From Chryseobacterium sp. CH25 (lineage in GTDB: Bacteria > Bacteroidota > Bacteroidia > Flavobacteriales > Weeksellaceae), in assembly GCF_004119455.1 (NCBI RefSeq), contig NZ_NRQT01000012.1, positions 62,001 to 126,000 of the forward strand: a stretch of 64,000 nt of DNA, written 5' to 3'. Below are positions 16,752 to 26,733 of this stretch, one piece after another. Numbering within the stretch: the stretch's first letter is position 1; each line of letters starts with the position of its first letter. A program made the translations under genes and the position numbers. The notes beneath the pieces are model-generated. The model was not told the origin of the DNA. It saw only the letters and a list, made by a program, of their open reading frames with translations, and did not search any database.

Positions 16752-19028
16752 TTAAGCGGTATTTCCTTCACTATATTTTTGAGCTTTCGGGCTAAGATCT
16801 GAAGGTTCTATAGATTCTAAAGGTAATAAATCCCCGGTATAATCAGCAGGAAAAATGCAATATGCATGAACTTTTGTTTTTGGAGCTGTCCAGAATCTTA
16901 CCCCATTATCCTGGTTACCTCCTAAAAGTATATAATTTTTACTATTACTTTTATCTATGCCTACAACAATTGTTGTATGTCCGTTATTATGCCATTCTAC
17001 AATTCCGCCTATATACATTTCGGTATATTTTTTACCCCATTTTTCTTCAGTTTCATAAGGTGCTCCCTTCTTCCTTTTTACTAAATTTTCCTTACCATGC
17101 CAAATGGCACCAGGGTCTGGCTGATACTTGTGGCCGGAAGTTTTTAAACAATAAGCTACAAATGCTCCACACCATGCAGAATTTGCTCTCGAAGCATCTT
17201 TTTCAGAACCACATCTTGACATTTTAGCATTATCTGTACTGGCATGATAAGTATTAATAATATAGCTACAATGTGTTGATTCACGTATTATTTTAGCTTC
17301 TTCAGCAATAGCAATATCTACCCAAGGTGGATATTTGCCATTCGACTTCTTTTTCTCCTGAGGTTTCTCTTCACAAGTACCATTAAAAAATTGTGCTTTG
17401 CCTGGGTTATAATGTTCTTTTACAAGTTTATCAGTGACTTCCCAGACATAAGTTTTGCCATTTTCAAAACCTCTTCTATCAATTGATCCTCGGGAATATG
17501 AGTTAAACTTTCTTATATGTGCCCACTCTCCTTTTTCTCTCATAAAAGAAGGATTACTGGAATAGCCGTATTTTGTAACCCAAGGTTCTCTGCTTAAATT
17601 ATTTATATCATATGGTGCATTAGGTACAGATACACTTTCATCAAACAATACATAATCTCCATTAGCTCCTTGTCCTACTGCATTTTGTTTAAGGACGAGT
17701 AGATAGAGATCTGTCATTGTTTTGAGGGCCGCTTTTTTCTTTTCAAAATATTTTTTTACATAATCCATCTGCTGCACAAAAGTCATTTTTTTCAATGCAG
17801 CTCGTGTTGAACCTACAGATTTTGCAGAAGCATCACTAAATTGTATAAGTCCTGAATAACCGGCATTATTGTCTGCTGCAGGGCTGAAAGTGGTATTGGT
17901 TTCAAGATGCATTACAGACATAAGCTCACTAGCCTTTTCTTTTTTATGTTGCTCTCCCCAAAGTTCAGCACATACCTGCAATACTTTTTTCCTTTCTTCA
18001 CAGGTTAATTTAATGCCCCAGTTAAATTGATTTTCTTTACAGATGCAGGTTTCTGTTTTTTGAGGATCAGGAACGCTGTTAACTTGTGCCGGACTTATTT
18101 CTTTTGGAGGAGTAGGGGTTGGGGGCTGTTGATTATCTATTTTTCCTTTGGCTTCAGACCAGTCCCATACTTTTTTATCCTTATCAGTAATATCTTCCTT
18201 AGGGGCTGCTTTAGCCTCTTTTTCTTCTTTTTGGCTTTTGCCTTTTTGTTCTGCTGGTGTGGCTTCTTTCTTAGGTTGTTCTTTAGGAATTTCTTTTTTC
18301 GGAGGTGGAGAAGGATCTGTTTTAGTTTGTGACTTTTCAGGAGGTAGAATTTCTTTAGGAGTATTGATATTTATATTATCAGTTGCATGTTTTTTATGGG
18401 CATAATATTCCACAGTCACATAAAATTCCAGCTGCTTAGGATCTGTTTCTCCTTCCATCGCTTTTTTCATAAGTGCTTGTGTCAGTATGAATTCTGCTCT
18501 GGCGGTTTCGTTTTTTACTTTTTCTTTTTTGCTGCCAATCAATAGGTTTTTATTATTATGGCCTGCGTTTTGAGCATCATCTTCCCAAAGGGTGAACTGT
18601 AGATATTGTCCTTCGAGGTTCATACATTTTGCTTCTGCAACCAGTTTTTCAGAGAAACTGAAGACTGTTCCCGGAGTATCGTCTATATATTTTAATTCAA
18701 CTTTATTGATCCTTGGGACATCACTAGGCTGTGGCTGTACCTCTAAGGCCATGGGAGCTTTTCCTTCCGGATTATGAAGGTAAGCTTCAATTCTGAAGGT
18801 ATCCTTGTAGGCATTTGTGTTAAACGTAAAACTGCTTACGCCCACTTTTTTGATATTGGTGGGAACAAATTTTCCGTTTACCTTTTTGAAAAGATGCCAG
18901 GTAACACGTGCCGGGTTTCTTTTTTCTAATGGAGTAGCAGGGTACCATTCTTCAATTTTATAGGTAACCGGTTCTCCAACCTTTGGTTTTGTATTTCCCG
19001 ATATTTTATATATTCCTTGTTTTGACAT
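16752..19028 (-). CDS. Two-domain peptidoglycan hydrolase, probable secreted toxin/effector
   Basis: Domains in order over 758 residues: an N-terminal pair of Ig-like beta domains (about 1-215, no signal peptide); a Pro/Lys/Glu-rich linker (about 225-320); a lysozyme-like transglycosylase region (SVMHLETNTTFSP, glutamate near 374, then GYSGLIQFSD); and a C-terminal TIGR02594/NlpC-type amidase (SAWCGAFVAYCL with Cys near 620, HNNGHTTIVVG with His near 682, GGNQDNGVRF). It should cut both glycan strands and peptides. Absence of a signal peptide, plus the PAAR-like and LysM genes directly upstream, suggests delivery by a contractile or other specialised secretion apparatus. The export route is inferred. 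Confidence 0.75.
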   Translation of the reverse strand: MSKQGIYKISGNTKPKVGEPVTYKIEEWYPATPLEKRNPARVTWHLFKKVNGKFVPTNIKKVGVSSFTFNTNAYKDTFRIEAYLHNPEGKAPMALEVQPQPSDVPRINKVELKYIDDTPGTVFSFSEKLVAEAKCMNLEGQYLQFTLWEDDAQNAGHNNKNLLIGSKKEKVKNETARAEFILTQALMKKAMEGETDPKQLEFYVTVEYYAHKKHATDNININTPKEILPPEKSQTKTDPSPPPKKEIPKEQPKKEATPAEQKGKSQKEEKEAKAAPKEDITDKDKKVWDWSEAKGKIDNQQPPTPTPPKEISPAQVNSVPDPQKTETCICKENQFNWGIKLTCEERKKVLQVCAELWGEQHKKEKASELMSVMHLETNTTFSPAADNNAGYSGLIQFSDASAKSVGSTRAALKKMTFVQQMDYVKKYFEKKKAALKTMTDLYLLVLKQNAVGQGANGDYVLFDESVSVPNAPYDINNLSREPWVTKYGYSSNPSFMREKGEWAHIRKFNSYSRGSIDRRGFENGKTYVWEVTDKLVKEHYNPGKAQFFNGTCEEKPQEKKKSNGKYPPWVDIAIAEEAKIIRESTHCSYIINTYHASTDNAKMSRCGSEKDASRANSAWCGAFVAYCLKTSGHKYQPDPGAIWHGKENLVKRKKGAPYETEEKWGKKYTEMYIGGIVEWHNNGHTTIVVGIDKSNSKNYILLGGNQDNGVRFWTAPKTKVHAYCIFPADYTGDLLPLESIEPSDLSPKAQKYSEGNTA

Positions 19029-19045
19029 GGCTGAAAAGTTTAAGT

Positions 19046-19549
19046 TTAGTAAGCATCCACTTCATCATCTTCCGTTACCTTTTGGAATTCTTTAAAATCT
19101 ACAAAAGGATTGATGTTATGCTGCTCTTGTGGATCAGCACTTTTTACATTTTGCTTGCTCATTGATGCGGTTTGTCCATGTTCCATAATGGAGATTTTTC
19201 CCCCTGTAGAACACATGAGCTCTGATATTTCTGTGACACAGCTATTGCCCAACACCTTTACTTTATCATAAGTTTTCTGCCATTTGCCTGCGGGAGCATA
19301 AGCACAGGGTAGATATCCACCCGGGGTTGGTTTCAGTTTACATTTTCCAAAACTGGGACCCTGAGGGGTAAATTGAAGGTCGTTTTCGGTGACAGCCAAA
19401 AAATTTGCCTGCCCTTCTTTATCATTCCAGTAATGTTTCTGATGGGAAGTTACTTTAAACTGTGGGAACTGGTCCCCTTGATTACACTGTGCTTTTCCTT
19501 TCTGAATGACAAAGTGTTTTCCGTCATGTGGTGAGGTGGATTCGGACAT
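19046..19549 (-). CDS. PAAR-like protein (DUF4280)
   Basis: This 167-residue protein has no signal peptide and has the DUF4280 pattern: an early cysteine-containing segment (GKAQCNQGD), a middle PSFGKCKLKPTPGGYLPC, and VLGNSCVTEISELMCSTGGKISIMEHGQ near residue 120-140. DUF4280 proteins are PAAR-like spike-tip proteins found with contractile injection systems and polymorphic toxins. It lies 17 bp before the hydrolase gene and 38 bp after the LysM gene, so it probably forms the tip that carries the neighbouring toxin. Confidence 0.85.
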   Translation of the reverse strand: MSESTSPHDGKHFVIQKGKAQCNQGDQFPQFKVTSHQKHYWNDKEGQANFLAVTENDLQFTPQGPSFGKCKLKPTPGGYLPCAYAPAGKWQKTYDKVKVLGNSCVTEISELMCSTGGKISIMEHGQTASMSKQNVKSADPQEQHNINPFVDFKEFQKVTEDDEVDAY

Positions 19550-19587
19550 ATTTTGTGGTTTTTTTGTGCTGGATCATGGTTAGTAGT

Positions 19588-20660
19588 TTATTTTAACTGT
19601 TTTTCTAAAGTAAAAATATCCTGTTCTGTTACATCTCCGATCTGATTTTCAAAATGTGCAGTGACTTTTTGAATGATCAGATTGGTAAGATTAAAAGTAT
19701 ATTCCGCATCATGGTGACAGGCCACTGAATAATTATTGATGGGTGACTGCTCATGATATTCGTACTCTTTATTATAAAGCTGATTCAGATTCCGGTAGTC
19801 GCATGATTTTCCAAATTGTTTGATCTTTACTGTATCATTGTCTTTATTTTTAGGAAAGATGCAATTATAAAGTTCAAAACGGATAGGAGAGGCATTTGAC
19901 AGCCAGGGAATAAATTCATAGTAGGGATCAGAATCCGTCCACTCTTTATATTTTGCTCTGTAAAAAGCACCAAAAAGAAACTGAAGAGGTAATGTATTTC
20001 TTATGTTTCTTAAAATTTGATCATTGTCTTCAGTCATTTTTTTGAGCTGATCAATGTAAGATGCAGACAGATCATCTGTAAAATATTTTTTTAAAGCATC
20101 CAGTTCACTTTTAATCACTGTTTCTGAATGAAAGAATTTTGCTTCTGTAACTTTACCTTTTTTATTTACTCTGATTTCTACAGGAAATAAGATGGCTGCA
20201 GATGCTTTTGATAAGCTTGATGCTTTACTGTCTGACACTGCTCCGTTTTTATGAGAACAAATATTTGTAGTGAAAAGAAATGATCATCATGTTCAGCTCT
20301 CAGATACTTAAGTTCAGTTTGGTATGAATAACTGCTCTGTATAATTCCATTTTCGAGTTTTTGATGTGTTACTGTATAAGCGCCATTTAGCAAAGGAATT
20401 TGATAAGGTATTTTTCCATGAGGCGGATGGTAATATAAACTGTCTCCGTTTTCATTGATTTCCTGGTTAAGTTTAGTGATTTCATCACCAAAGGGTATAA
20501 GAAGCAGCATTCCCGGTTTCATCTTTATCGGTTCTGCAAGCCTGTCATATACGGCACAATGCTTATTATGAAAATCTCTGAGATAGGTTGGATTTTCTAC
20601 TTTCAGATCAGATGCAATTTTTTCCAACGTATCGCCTGGAAGTGTCATATAAGTAATCAT
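19588..20660 (-). CDS. LysM-domain protein, frameshifted, first gene of the toxin-like locus
   Basis: The N-terminus (YMTLPGDTLEKIASDLKVENP, LLLIPFGDEI) is a LysM fold. The frame is lost after about residue 130, and an overlapping frame (from about 20263 down to 19588) continues with FTTNICSHKNGAVSDSKASSL. Adding one T in the four-T run (plus 20273-20276) gives a continuous 357-residue protein. LysM proteins of this kind in contractile injection and PAAR gene clusters act as tube- or tip-binding adaptors rather than wall anchors. The C-terminal 220 residues match nothing I know. Confidence 0.7.
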
Positions 20661-20905
20661 GTGATTGGTGATTAATGATTATTAAAATACTGAGATTTAT
20701 TTCTCAGCGTGAAATTTAGAAAAAATCTTACAAAAAAACCTTCCAAATCATGTGAAACGTTTATTAATAAGGCAATTATCCCTGAAATCAGGGAGTAATT
20801 TTATACTTCGGATATCCTTAATCTGGTGTTAAAGTGGAAGCTGTGTTTCTGGAAAAGTTATTTCATAGGATTTCATTTCTATGACAGTCTTAAAAATTTA
20901 ATCAC

Positions 20906-20938
20906 AAAAAAACCTTTCAGATTTCTGAAAGGTTTTTG
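20906..20938 (-). terminator. Rho-independent terminator of the nuo operon
   Basis: AACCTTTCAG / CTGAAAGGTT is a perfect 10-bp stem with an ATTT loop and a T run on the minus strand, 20 bp after the nuoN stop. Confidence 0.9.
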
Positions 20939-20957
20939 ATATTGTATGGATAACTTT

Positions 20958-22337
20958 TTATAATCCGAACACTTTTGCAAACAGATCCGGGAAAACTCCA
21001 AGGATGATAATTGAAGCGATTACAAATACCGCAACAATATTGTAAGTAAGTGTTACTTTTTCTGATGATTTGAATGTTGATTCTTTAAAGAAGAACATTG
21101 CGATAATCAGTCTTAAATAGTAAGCGATAGATAGGGCAGAACCTAGAACTGCTACTAATACTAAGAAGGCTGCTCCGTTCATTGCCTGGGAGAATAAAGC
21201 AAATTTCCCCATGAAACCAGCCGTTAGCGGAACTCCTGCCATTGAAAGCATAGAGATAGCTGCTGCTGTTGCCAATAAAGGTTCTGTTTTTGCCAGTCCT
21301 TTGAAAGCTCCGAAAGAAGTTTCTCTTTTTAATTTCTCTACCCAGATCAGACACATGAAAACTCCTACTGTAGATAAAGCATAAGCGAATAAATAGAACG
21401 CTAAGTTATAAGTAGAAAGGCTTGTCATTCCGAAGAATACCAACCCGATGTATCCCGCGTGAGATACTGAAGAGTAAGCCAACATTCTTTTTGCATTCGT
21501 CTGGGCAAGACCCATAACGTTCGCTAACAATAAAGTGATGATTAAGAATACTCCAAGTACATTAATCCATTCGTGAGTGACTCCGGCAAATCCGATTGTC
21601 ATTAATCTGAACAATGCGAAGAAACCTGAAATTTTTACCACACTCGCCATGAATGCTGTGATTAATGAAGGTGATCCTGCATATACATCAGGGCTCCACA
21701 TATGGAAAGGTGCCAATGCAACTTTAAATGCCAATGCACAAAGGATAAGCAATACTCCTAAGATGAACATTACGTTCCCTGTATTTGCTACTCCAAAGTC
21801 ATGGATTTTATATAAATCAAAGCTTCCAGCGCTTCCGTAGATGAACGCGATCCCGAAAAGTAAGAAACCTGTCGCGAATGCACCCATTAAGAAATACTTG
21901 ATCGAAGCTTCGTTTGATCTCAGATCAGTTTTGTTAGCACCAGCCATTACATATAATGGAATAGAAAGGATCTCAACACCTAAGAACATTGTTACCAAGT
22001 TCTGGTATCCGAAAAGAACAATTCCACCACATAATGCAAATAGCATCAATGCATATAATTCTGACTGGTGGCTTCTGTGATTGCTGAATGCAAAACCTCC
22101 CAGGAAGAATAACAATAAGGTTGTTACAATGGATAATTTAGTGAATAATGCAGTATTGGCACTGTATTCATACATATGCTTGTATTGATCGAAGAACGAA
22201 CATTCAGGCATAAAGCTTACGTACAATGCGATGATTAAACCCAAAATCCCAATGTATCTTGCGAATTTTCCTTGCTCGAAAACTCCTGAAAATAACGCAA
22301 TAACTGCCGTTAGGAAAACAATAATTAAAACACTCAT
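20958..22337 (-). CDS. nuoN: NADH-quinone oxidoreductase subunit N
   Basis: A 459-residue polytopic antiporter-like membrane subunit of complex I with about 13-14 hydrophobic spans. The conserved proton-channel stretch FKVALAPFHMWSPDVY and the SVSHAGYIGL helix are visible. It is the last gene of the nuo operon, with a terminator 20 bp downstream. About 150 bp of repeat-like sequence separates it from nuoM. Confidence 0.96.
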   Translation of the reverse strand: MSVLIIVFLTAVIALFSGVFEQGKFARYIGILGLIIALYVSFMPECSFFDQYKHMYEYSANTALFTKLSIVTTLLLFFLGGFAFSNHRSHQSELYALMLFALCGGIVLFGYQNLVTMFLGVEILSIPLYVMAGANKTDLRSNEASIKYFLMGAFATGFLLFGIAFIYGSAGSFDLYKIHDFGVANTGNVMFILGVLLILCALAFKVALAPFHMWSPDVYAGSPSLITAFMASVVKISGFFALFRLMTIGFAGVTHEWINVLGVFLIITLLLANVMGLAQTNAKRMLAYSSVSHAGYIGLVFFGMTSLSTYNLAFYLFAYALSTVGVFMCLIWVEKLKRETSFGAFKGLAKTEPLLATAAAISMLSMAGVPLTAGFMGKFALFSQAMNGAAFLVLVAVLGSALSIAYYLRLIIAMFFFKESTFKSSEKVTLTYNIVAVFVIASIIILGVFPDLFAKVFGL

Positions 22338-22489
22338 AATATAGATTTGAGATGTGAGATCTGAAGTTTAAAGTTCAAGGGGTAAGAGTTTAAATTCCAG
22401 GTTTTGTCACCTGTCTCTAGTCTCTCAGTCTCCTGTCTCTTACTCTTCTCTAATCTCTTATTTTTTTAATTTTTAAATCTTTTAATTTT
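22338..22489 (-). repeat. Repeat-like spacer inside the nuo operon (nuoN-nuoM)
   Basis: The spacer holds iterated near-identical words (CTGTCTCTAGTCTCTCAGTCTC near 22420, and ATGTGAGATCTGAAGTTTAAAG near 22350) and T-rich blocks. There is no coding frame. It belongs to the same kind of word-like repeats as the other nuo spacers. Confidence 0.45.
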
Positions 22490-23983
22490 TTAGTTAGCCA
22501 TCGCTGTGTAGATAAACTTCACTGAACTACTTACCATATCGATTACCGGTTGTGGGAAAATACCAAGTAAGATCACGAAAACCGCTAAACTAGCCAATAC
22601 AGAGAATTCTACACCAGATAAATCTTTTGCTGTGCTTAAAACTTCTGCATTTCCTTCTCCAAACATTGCTTTTCCGTAGAATCTCAATAAGTACACCGCA
22701 CAAAGAATTACCGTAAGACCAGCAATTACTGCTGCTGTTCCGTTGAAATCATATACTGATTTTAACAGGATAAATTCTCCGATAAATCCATTCGTCAATG
22801 GAACTCCCATTGAACCTAATATAATGATCAAGAATAAAACAGCAAACTTAGGTGCTACTTTAGCTAAACCACCCATTTGTCTGATGTCTCTTGATTTAAA
22901 TCTCTTGTATAAAATATCACAACAGTAGAATAATCCCACCACGTTGATACCGTGAGCGAAAGTCTGTACCAAAGCTCCTTCAGCACCTTCTACATTGAAA
23001 GTTCCTCTTAAAGTAACTACTGCAGAAGCGAAGATACCTGCTACCATCAATCCTACGTGAGAGAAAGATGAATAAGCGATGATTCTCTTCATATCAGACT
23101 GGATGATCGCGATCAATGCTCCGTGAACAATTCCCACAATAGCAAGGATAATTACAATCTGTCCGGAAATTCCTGCAATCGGAAGCGGAGTGATTGGAAG
23201 TAAATAACGCATTACCCCGTACACTGCCATTTTAAGCATGATACCAGATAACAACATTGATCCTTGAGTAGGAGAGTAGGTATAGGTATCAGGCTGCCAT
23301 GTATGGAAAGGGAATACCGGTAATTTCACTGCAAAAGCAAAGAAAATGAACCAGAATACCACAGTCTGTTGTACTTCATTCAGTTGTGCATTGTATAGAT
23401 CCGTTAAAGCGAAAGATGCAGAGTGGTTGTACACATAGATCAATCCGGCTAACATAAATAAAGACCCAACGAATGTATATACGAAGAATTTCGTAGTGAA
23501 TTCAAACCTTTTATTCTCTTGTCCCCAAAGTCCGGCAATAAACCAAATTGGAATCAAAGTTACTTCCCAGAAAATGTAGAACAATAATCCGTCTAAAGAA
23601 GTAAATACTCCTACAAGACCGAATTGCATCAACAGAATCAATCCGTAGAATGTATTTCTGTAGCTTACACTTTCGTTGAAAGAAGATAAAATGATGATTG
23701 GCGCTAAAATATTAGTCAGCAATAAAAGAAGCATGCTCATCCCATCGATACCGAAGTGAAGAGAACTCTTCATAAACTGTGACCACGGATAATTGATCTC
23801 GTGCTGCAATACGCTGTCTACTGTCGGAGTAAAATCAAAATCCGATAGTATGTAGAACGTAAGAAGCATTTGTACCAATGCAATCCCTAGTGCCAAATAT
23901 TTGCTGGAATTACCCTTCCATGCAAAAACTAATCCCGAACCTACTAGAGGTAATAGTAATAATGTTAATAATAAACAAGACAT
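22490..23983 (-). CDS. nuoM: NADH-quinone oxidoreductase subunit M
   Basis: A 497-residue membrane subunit of the Mrp-antiporter type. KLPVFPFHTWQPDTYTYSP and AYSSFSHVGLMVAGIF mark the proton-pumping core helices with the conserved lysines and histidines. It starts 3 bp after the nuoL stop, so the two are likely translationally coupled. Confidence 0.97.
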   Translation of the reverse strand: MSCLLLTLLLLPLVGSGLVFAWKGNSSKYLALGIALVQMLLTFYILSDFDFTPTVDSVLQHEINYPWSQFMKSSLHFGIDGMSMLLLLLTNILAPIIILSSFNESVSYRNTFYGLILLMQFGLVGVFTSLDGLLFYIFWEVTLIPIWFIAGLWGQENKRFEFTTKFFVYTFVGSLFMLAGLIYVYNHSASFALTDLYNAQLNEVQQTVVFWFIFFAFAVKLPVFPFHTWQPDTYTYSPTQGSMLLSGIMLKMAVYGVMRYLLPITPLPIAGISGQIVIILAIVGIVHGALIAIIQSDMKRIIAYSSFSHVGLMVAGIFASAVVTLRGTFNVEGAEGALVQTFAHGINVVGLFYCCDILYKRFKSRDIRQMGGLAKVAPKFAVLFLIIILGSMGVPLTNGFIGEFILLKSVYDFNGTAAVIAGLTVILCAVYLLRFYGKAMFGEGNAEVLSTAKDLSGVEFSVLASLAVFVILLGIFPQPVIDMVSSSVKFIYTAMAN

Positions 23984-23985
23984 TA

Positions 23986-25899
23986 TTATTGTAATAAAAA
24001 GTTAACAATTAATATAATTCCCACAGCTAAAGACATGATAAGAATATACGTCTCTACATTTCCGTTTTGTACACGCTTCATAGCTTTACCGCTGTCTTCA
24101 GCACCATCACCTACAAAGTTTACAAAACGGTCTAAGATACCCTTATCAAACATTTTTCCTCCGCGTCCTAATCCTTCAACAGTTTTTACAATCAATGCGT
24201 TGTAAAGTTCGTCTACATATAATTTCTTAGCAGAAAGCTTTTCCCATCCGGTATAACTTTCTTCTGCCACAGCCATTTTTTTCTTTTTCACGTAGGTATT
24301 TCTTACGATAAACCATACAGAGAAGAACATTAATACTGTAGCTGCTAATAAGATCATTTCAGTGTTGAAATCTACTCCGGAAAGAGTAGCTTCCATTTGG
24401 CTGTAGCTTTGTTCCGTAAGAACAGGCTTTAACCATTCCATCAATTTAGCATAGTGTCCGTGACCGATGAAGTGTGGCAAGTTGATGAAACCTCCAACTA
24501 CTGAAAGGATAGCCAATACGATCAATGGTAATGTCATATTAGACGGGCTTTCGTGTAAGTGGTGTTTTTGCTCTTCAGTACCTCTGAACTCTCCGTGGAA
24601 AGTAAGGTAGTATAGTCTGAACATATATGTTGCAGTCATTGCCGCTAAAACAAATAAGATTACCCAGTAAATAGGGTTTTTAGCGAAAGCTGCTACTAAA
24701 ATTTCGTCTTTAGAGATCATCCCTGATAATAAAGGGAAACCTGAAATTGCTAATGTTCCGATAAAGAATGTAGCGTGGGTAAGAGGAATATATTTTTTTA
24801 AACCTCCCATGAAACGCATATCCTGCTCGTTGCTCATAGCATGGATTACAGAACCTGCACCTAAGAATAGTAAAGCTTTAAAGAAAGCGTGCGTCATTAC
24901 GTGGAACATAGCTGTTGTATAAGCTCCAAGACCTAAAGCGATGAACATAAATCCAAGTTGTGAAACTGTAGAGTATGCCAATACTTTTTTGATGTCGTTC
25001 TGACGTAATGCATAGAATCCTGCTAAAGCCGCCGTTAAGAATCCGATGAATAAAATTCCTCCTTGTACAGTAGGTGCTAAAGTAAATAAGAAGTTAGATC
25101 TTACTACTAAATAGATCCCCGCTGTTACCATCGTTGCCGCGTGAATTAACGCAGAAACAGGAGTTGGCCCAGCCATCGCGTCTGGCAACCAGGTATATAA
25201 TGGAACCTGAGCCGATTTACCGGTAGCACCGATGAATAAACTCGCTGTGATAAAGATAATCACTGTTCCGTCTAATTCAAATTTTGAAGCATTTTCAGCT
25301 ACTGAAAGGTAATCTACAGCATTCGTCTGAGCAGCAATCATAAAGATACCGATCAATAATGCCAAGTCACCAATTCTGTTCATGATGAAAGCTTTTCTTG
25401 CCGCTTTACCGTATTCTTCGTTGGTATACCAGAATCCGATCAATAGGTAAGAACAAAGACCTACACCTTCCCATCCGATGAATAGGATAAGGTAGTTGCT
25501 TCCCATCACTAAAAGTAACATTGAGAAGATGAAAAGATTCAGGTAAGTAAAGAACTTATAGAATCCTTTATCATGACTCATATATCCGATAGAGTATAAG
25601 TGGATCAGTGAACCGATACCCGTAATGATCATTACCATCATTAAAGACAGCTGATCGATCTGGAATCCAAAATTGATCTGAACTCCGTTTACTCTAAACC
25701 ATTCAAAAGCTTTTACGATTACAGGCTGGCTTTCAGAATTGAAATTCATGAAAAGACTTACAGCGATACAGAATGATCCGAAAACCATAGCTGTTGCTAA
25801 AGAACCAACTACTATTTTTGGAAGATTTTTTCCGAATAAACCGTTAATAAGAAACCCTAAAAGTGGTAAAAGTACTATTGCATATACTAAATTCTCCAT
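23986..25899 (-). CDS. nuoL: NADH-quinone oxidoreductase subunit L
   Basis: A 637-residue proton-pumping membrane subunit with QVPLYTWLPDAMAGPTPVSALIHAATMV, the signature of NuoL/ND5. The C-terminal lateral helix region and a last membrane helix (ILIMSLAVGIILIVNFL) are present. The length is normal. It lies 3 bp after nuoK. Confidence 0.97.
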   Translation of the reverse strand: MENLVYAIVLLPLLGFLINGLFGKNLPKIVVGSLATAMVFGSFCIAVSLFMNFNSESQPVIVKAFEWFRVNGVQINFGFQIDQLSLMMVMIITGIGSLIHLYSIGYMSHDKGFYKFFTYLNLFIFSMLLLVMGSNYLILFIGWEGVGLCSYLLIGFWYTNEEYGKAARKAFIMNRIGDLALLIGIFMIAAQTNAVDYLSVAENASKFELDGTVIIFITASLFIGATGKSAQVPLYTWLPDAMAGPTPVSALIHAATMVTAGIYLVVRSNFLFTLAPTVQGGILFIGFLTAALAGFYALRQNDIKKVLAYSTVSQLGFMFIALGLGAYTTAMFHVMTHAFFKALLFLGAGSVIHAMSNEQDMRFMGGLKKYIPLTHATFFIGTLAISGFPLLSGMISKDEILVAAFAKNPIYWVILFVLAAMTATYMFRLYYLTFHGEFRGTEEQKHHLHESPSNMTLPLIVLAILSVVGGFINLPHFIGHGHYAKLMEWLKPVLTEQSYSQMEATLSGVDFNTEMILLAATVLMFFSVWFIVRNTYVKKKKMAVAEESYTGWEKLSAKKLYVDELYNALIVKTVEGLGRGGKMFDKGILDRFVNFVGDGAEDSGKAMKRVQNGNVETYILIMSLAVGIILIVNFLLQ

Positions 25900-25901
25900 T
25901 C

Positions 25902-26231
25902 TTATCCTCTTAATTTATTAAATATACTAACATCTACAGAACGGGTATTTCTATACAGCATAGCAATAATTGCCAGACCTACCGCTACTTCAGCAGCAGC
26001 AACCACCATAATGAAGAACACTAAAAGCTGTCCGTCTCCGTTTCCTTTGTATGCTGAAAAAGCAGCCAATAAAAGGTTTACAGAATTAAGCATAAGCTCT
26101 ACACAGCCCAGAATCACAATAGCATTTTTTCTAAGCAATACGCCCATTACCCCTAAGCAGAACAATACTGAACAAAGGATAATGAAGTAGTCCAAAGGGA
26201 TGCTTTGTATAAATGTATTTACTTCTCCCAT
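25902..26231 (-). CDS. nuoK: NADH-quinone oxidoreductase subunit K
   Basis: A 109-residue three-helix subunit with conserved glutamates in VELMLNSVNLLLAAF and AAAEVAVGLAII, which form part of the complex I proton path. It is of normal length and sits between nuoL and nuoJ with only a few bases on either side. Confidence 0.96.
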   Translation of the reverse strand: MGEVNTFIQSIPLDYFIILCSVLFCLGVMGVLLRKNAIVILGCVELMLNSVNLLLAAFSAYKGNGDGQLLVFFIMVVAAAEVAVGLAIIAMLYRNTRSVDVSIFNKLRG

Positions 26232-26235
26232 AATT

Positions 26236-26733
26236 TTATAAATCTTTTTTACCGATTAATACCGCGCCTACAATACCTGCTAAAATCAGGATGGAAGCAA
26301 GCTCAAACGGTAAAACATATTCATTAAACAAAAGTCTACCCAGGTTCTTCGTAAGACCAACACCTCTGTCTACATTCTCAACAACAATGTGGTTTTGCTG
26401 AACTCCTCTGAATACTCCTAAAACTCCTACTAAAAGAAGACCTGCAGTAAAAACTCCAATAAATTTTAAAGTATTACCCTTCTTACTTTCGTCTGCTTTA
26501 TTAAGGTTAAGCATCATTAAGATGTAAAGGAAAAGTACCATGATGGCACCTGCGTACACTATAATCTGGATGATTGCTAAGAACTGTGCATTCAGAAGAA
26601 TGTACATTCCGGCAATTGAAAACATCGTAACAATTAATGACAAAATAGCATATAAAGGGTTTCTTGCAAATACAAAGTAAACTGCACTTGACACTGCTAA
26701 AAACGCCACCAAGAAAAATAAAAACTGATCCAT
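26236..26733 (-). CDS. nuoJ: NADH-quinone oxidoreductase subunit J
   Basis: A 165-residue, five-helix membrane subunit with the expected FARNPLYAILSLIVTMFSIAGMYILLNAQFLA-type N-terminal helices and AGAIMVLFLYILMMLN. The first base of its start overlaps the last base of the nuoI stop region, so the reading frames abut directly. Confidence 0.95.
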   Translation of the reverse strand: MDQFLFFLVAFLAVSSAVYFVFARNPLYAILSLIVTMFSIAGMYILLNAQFLAIIQIIVYAGAIMVLFLYILMMLNLNKADESKKGNTLKFIGVFTAGLLLVGVLGVFRGVQQNHIVVENVDRGVGLTKNLGRLLFNEYVLPFELASILILAGIVGAVLIGKKDL

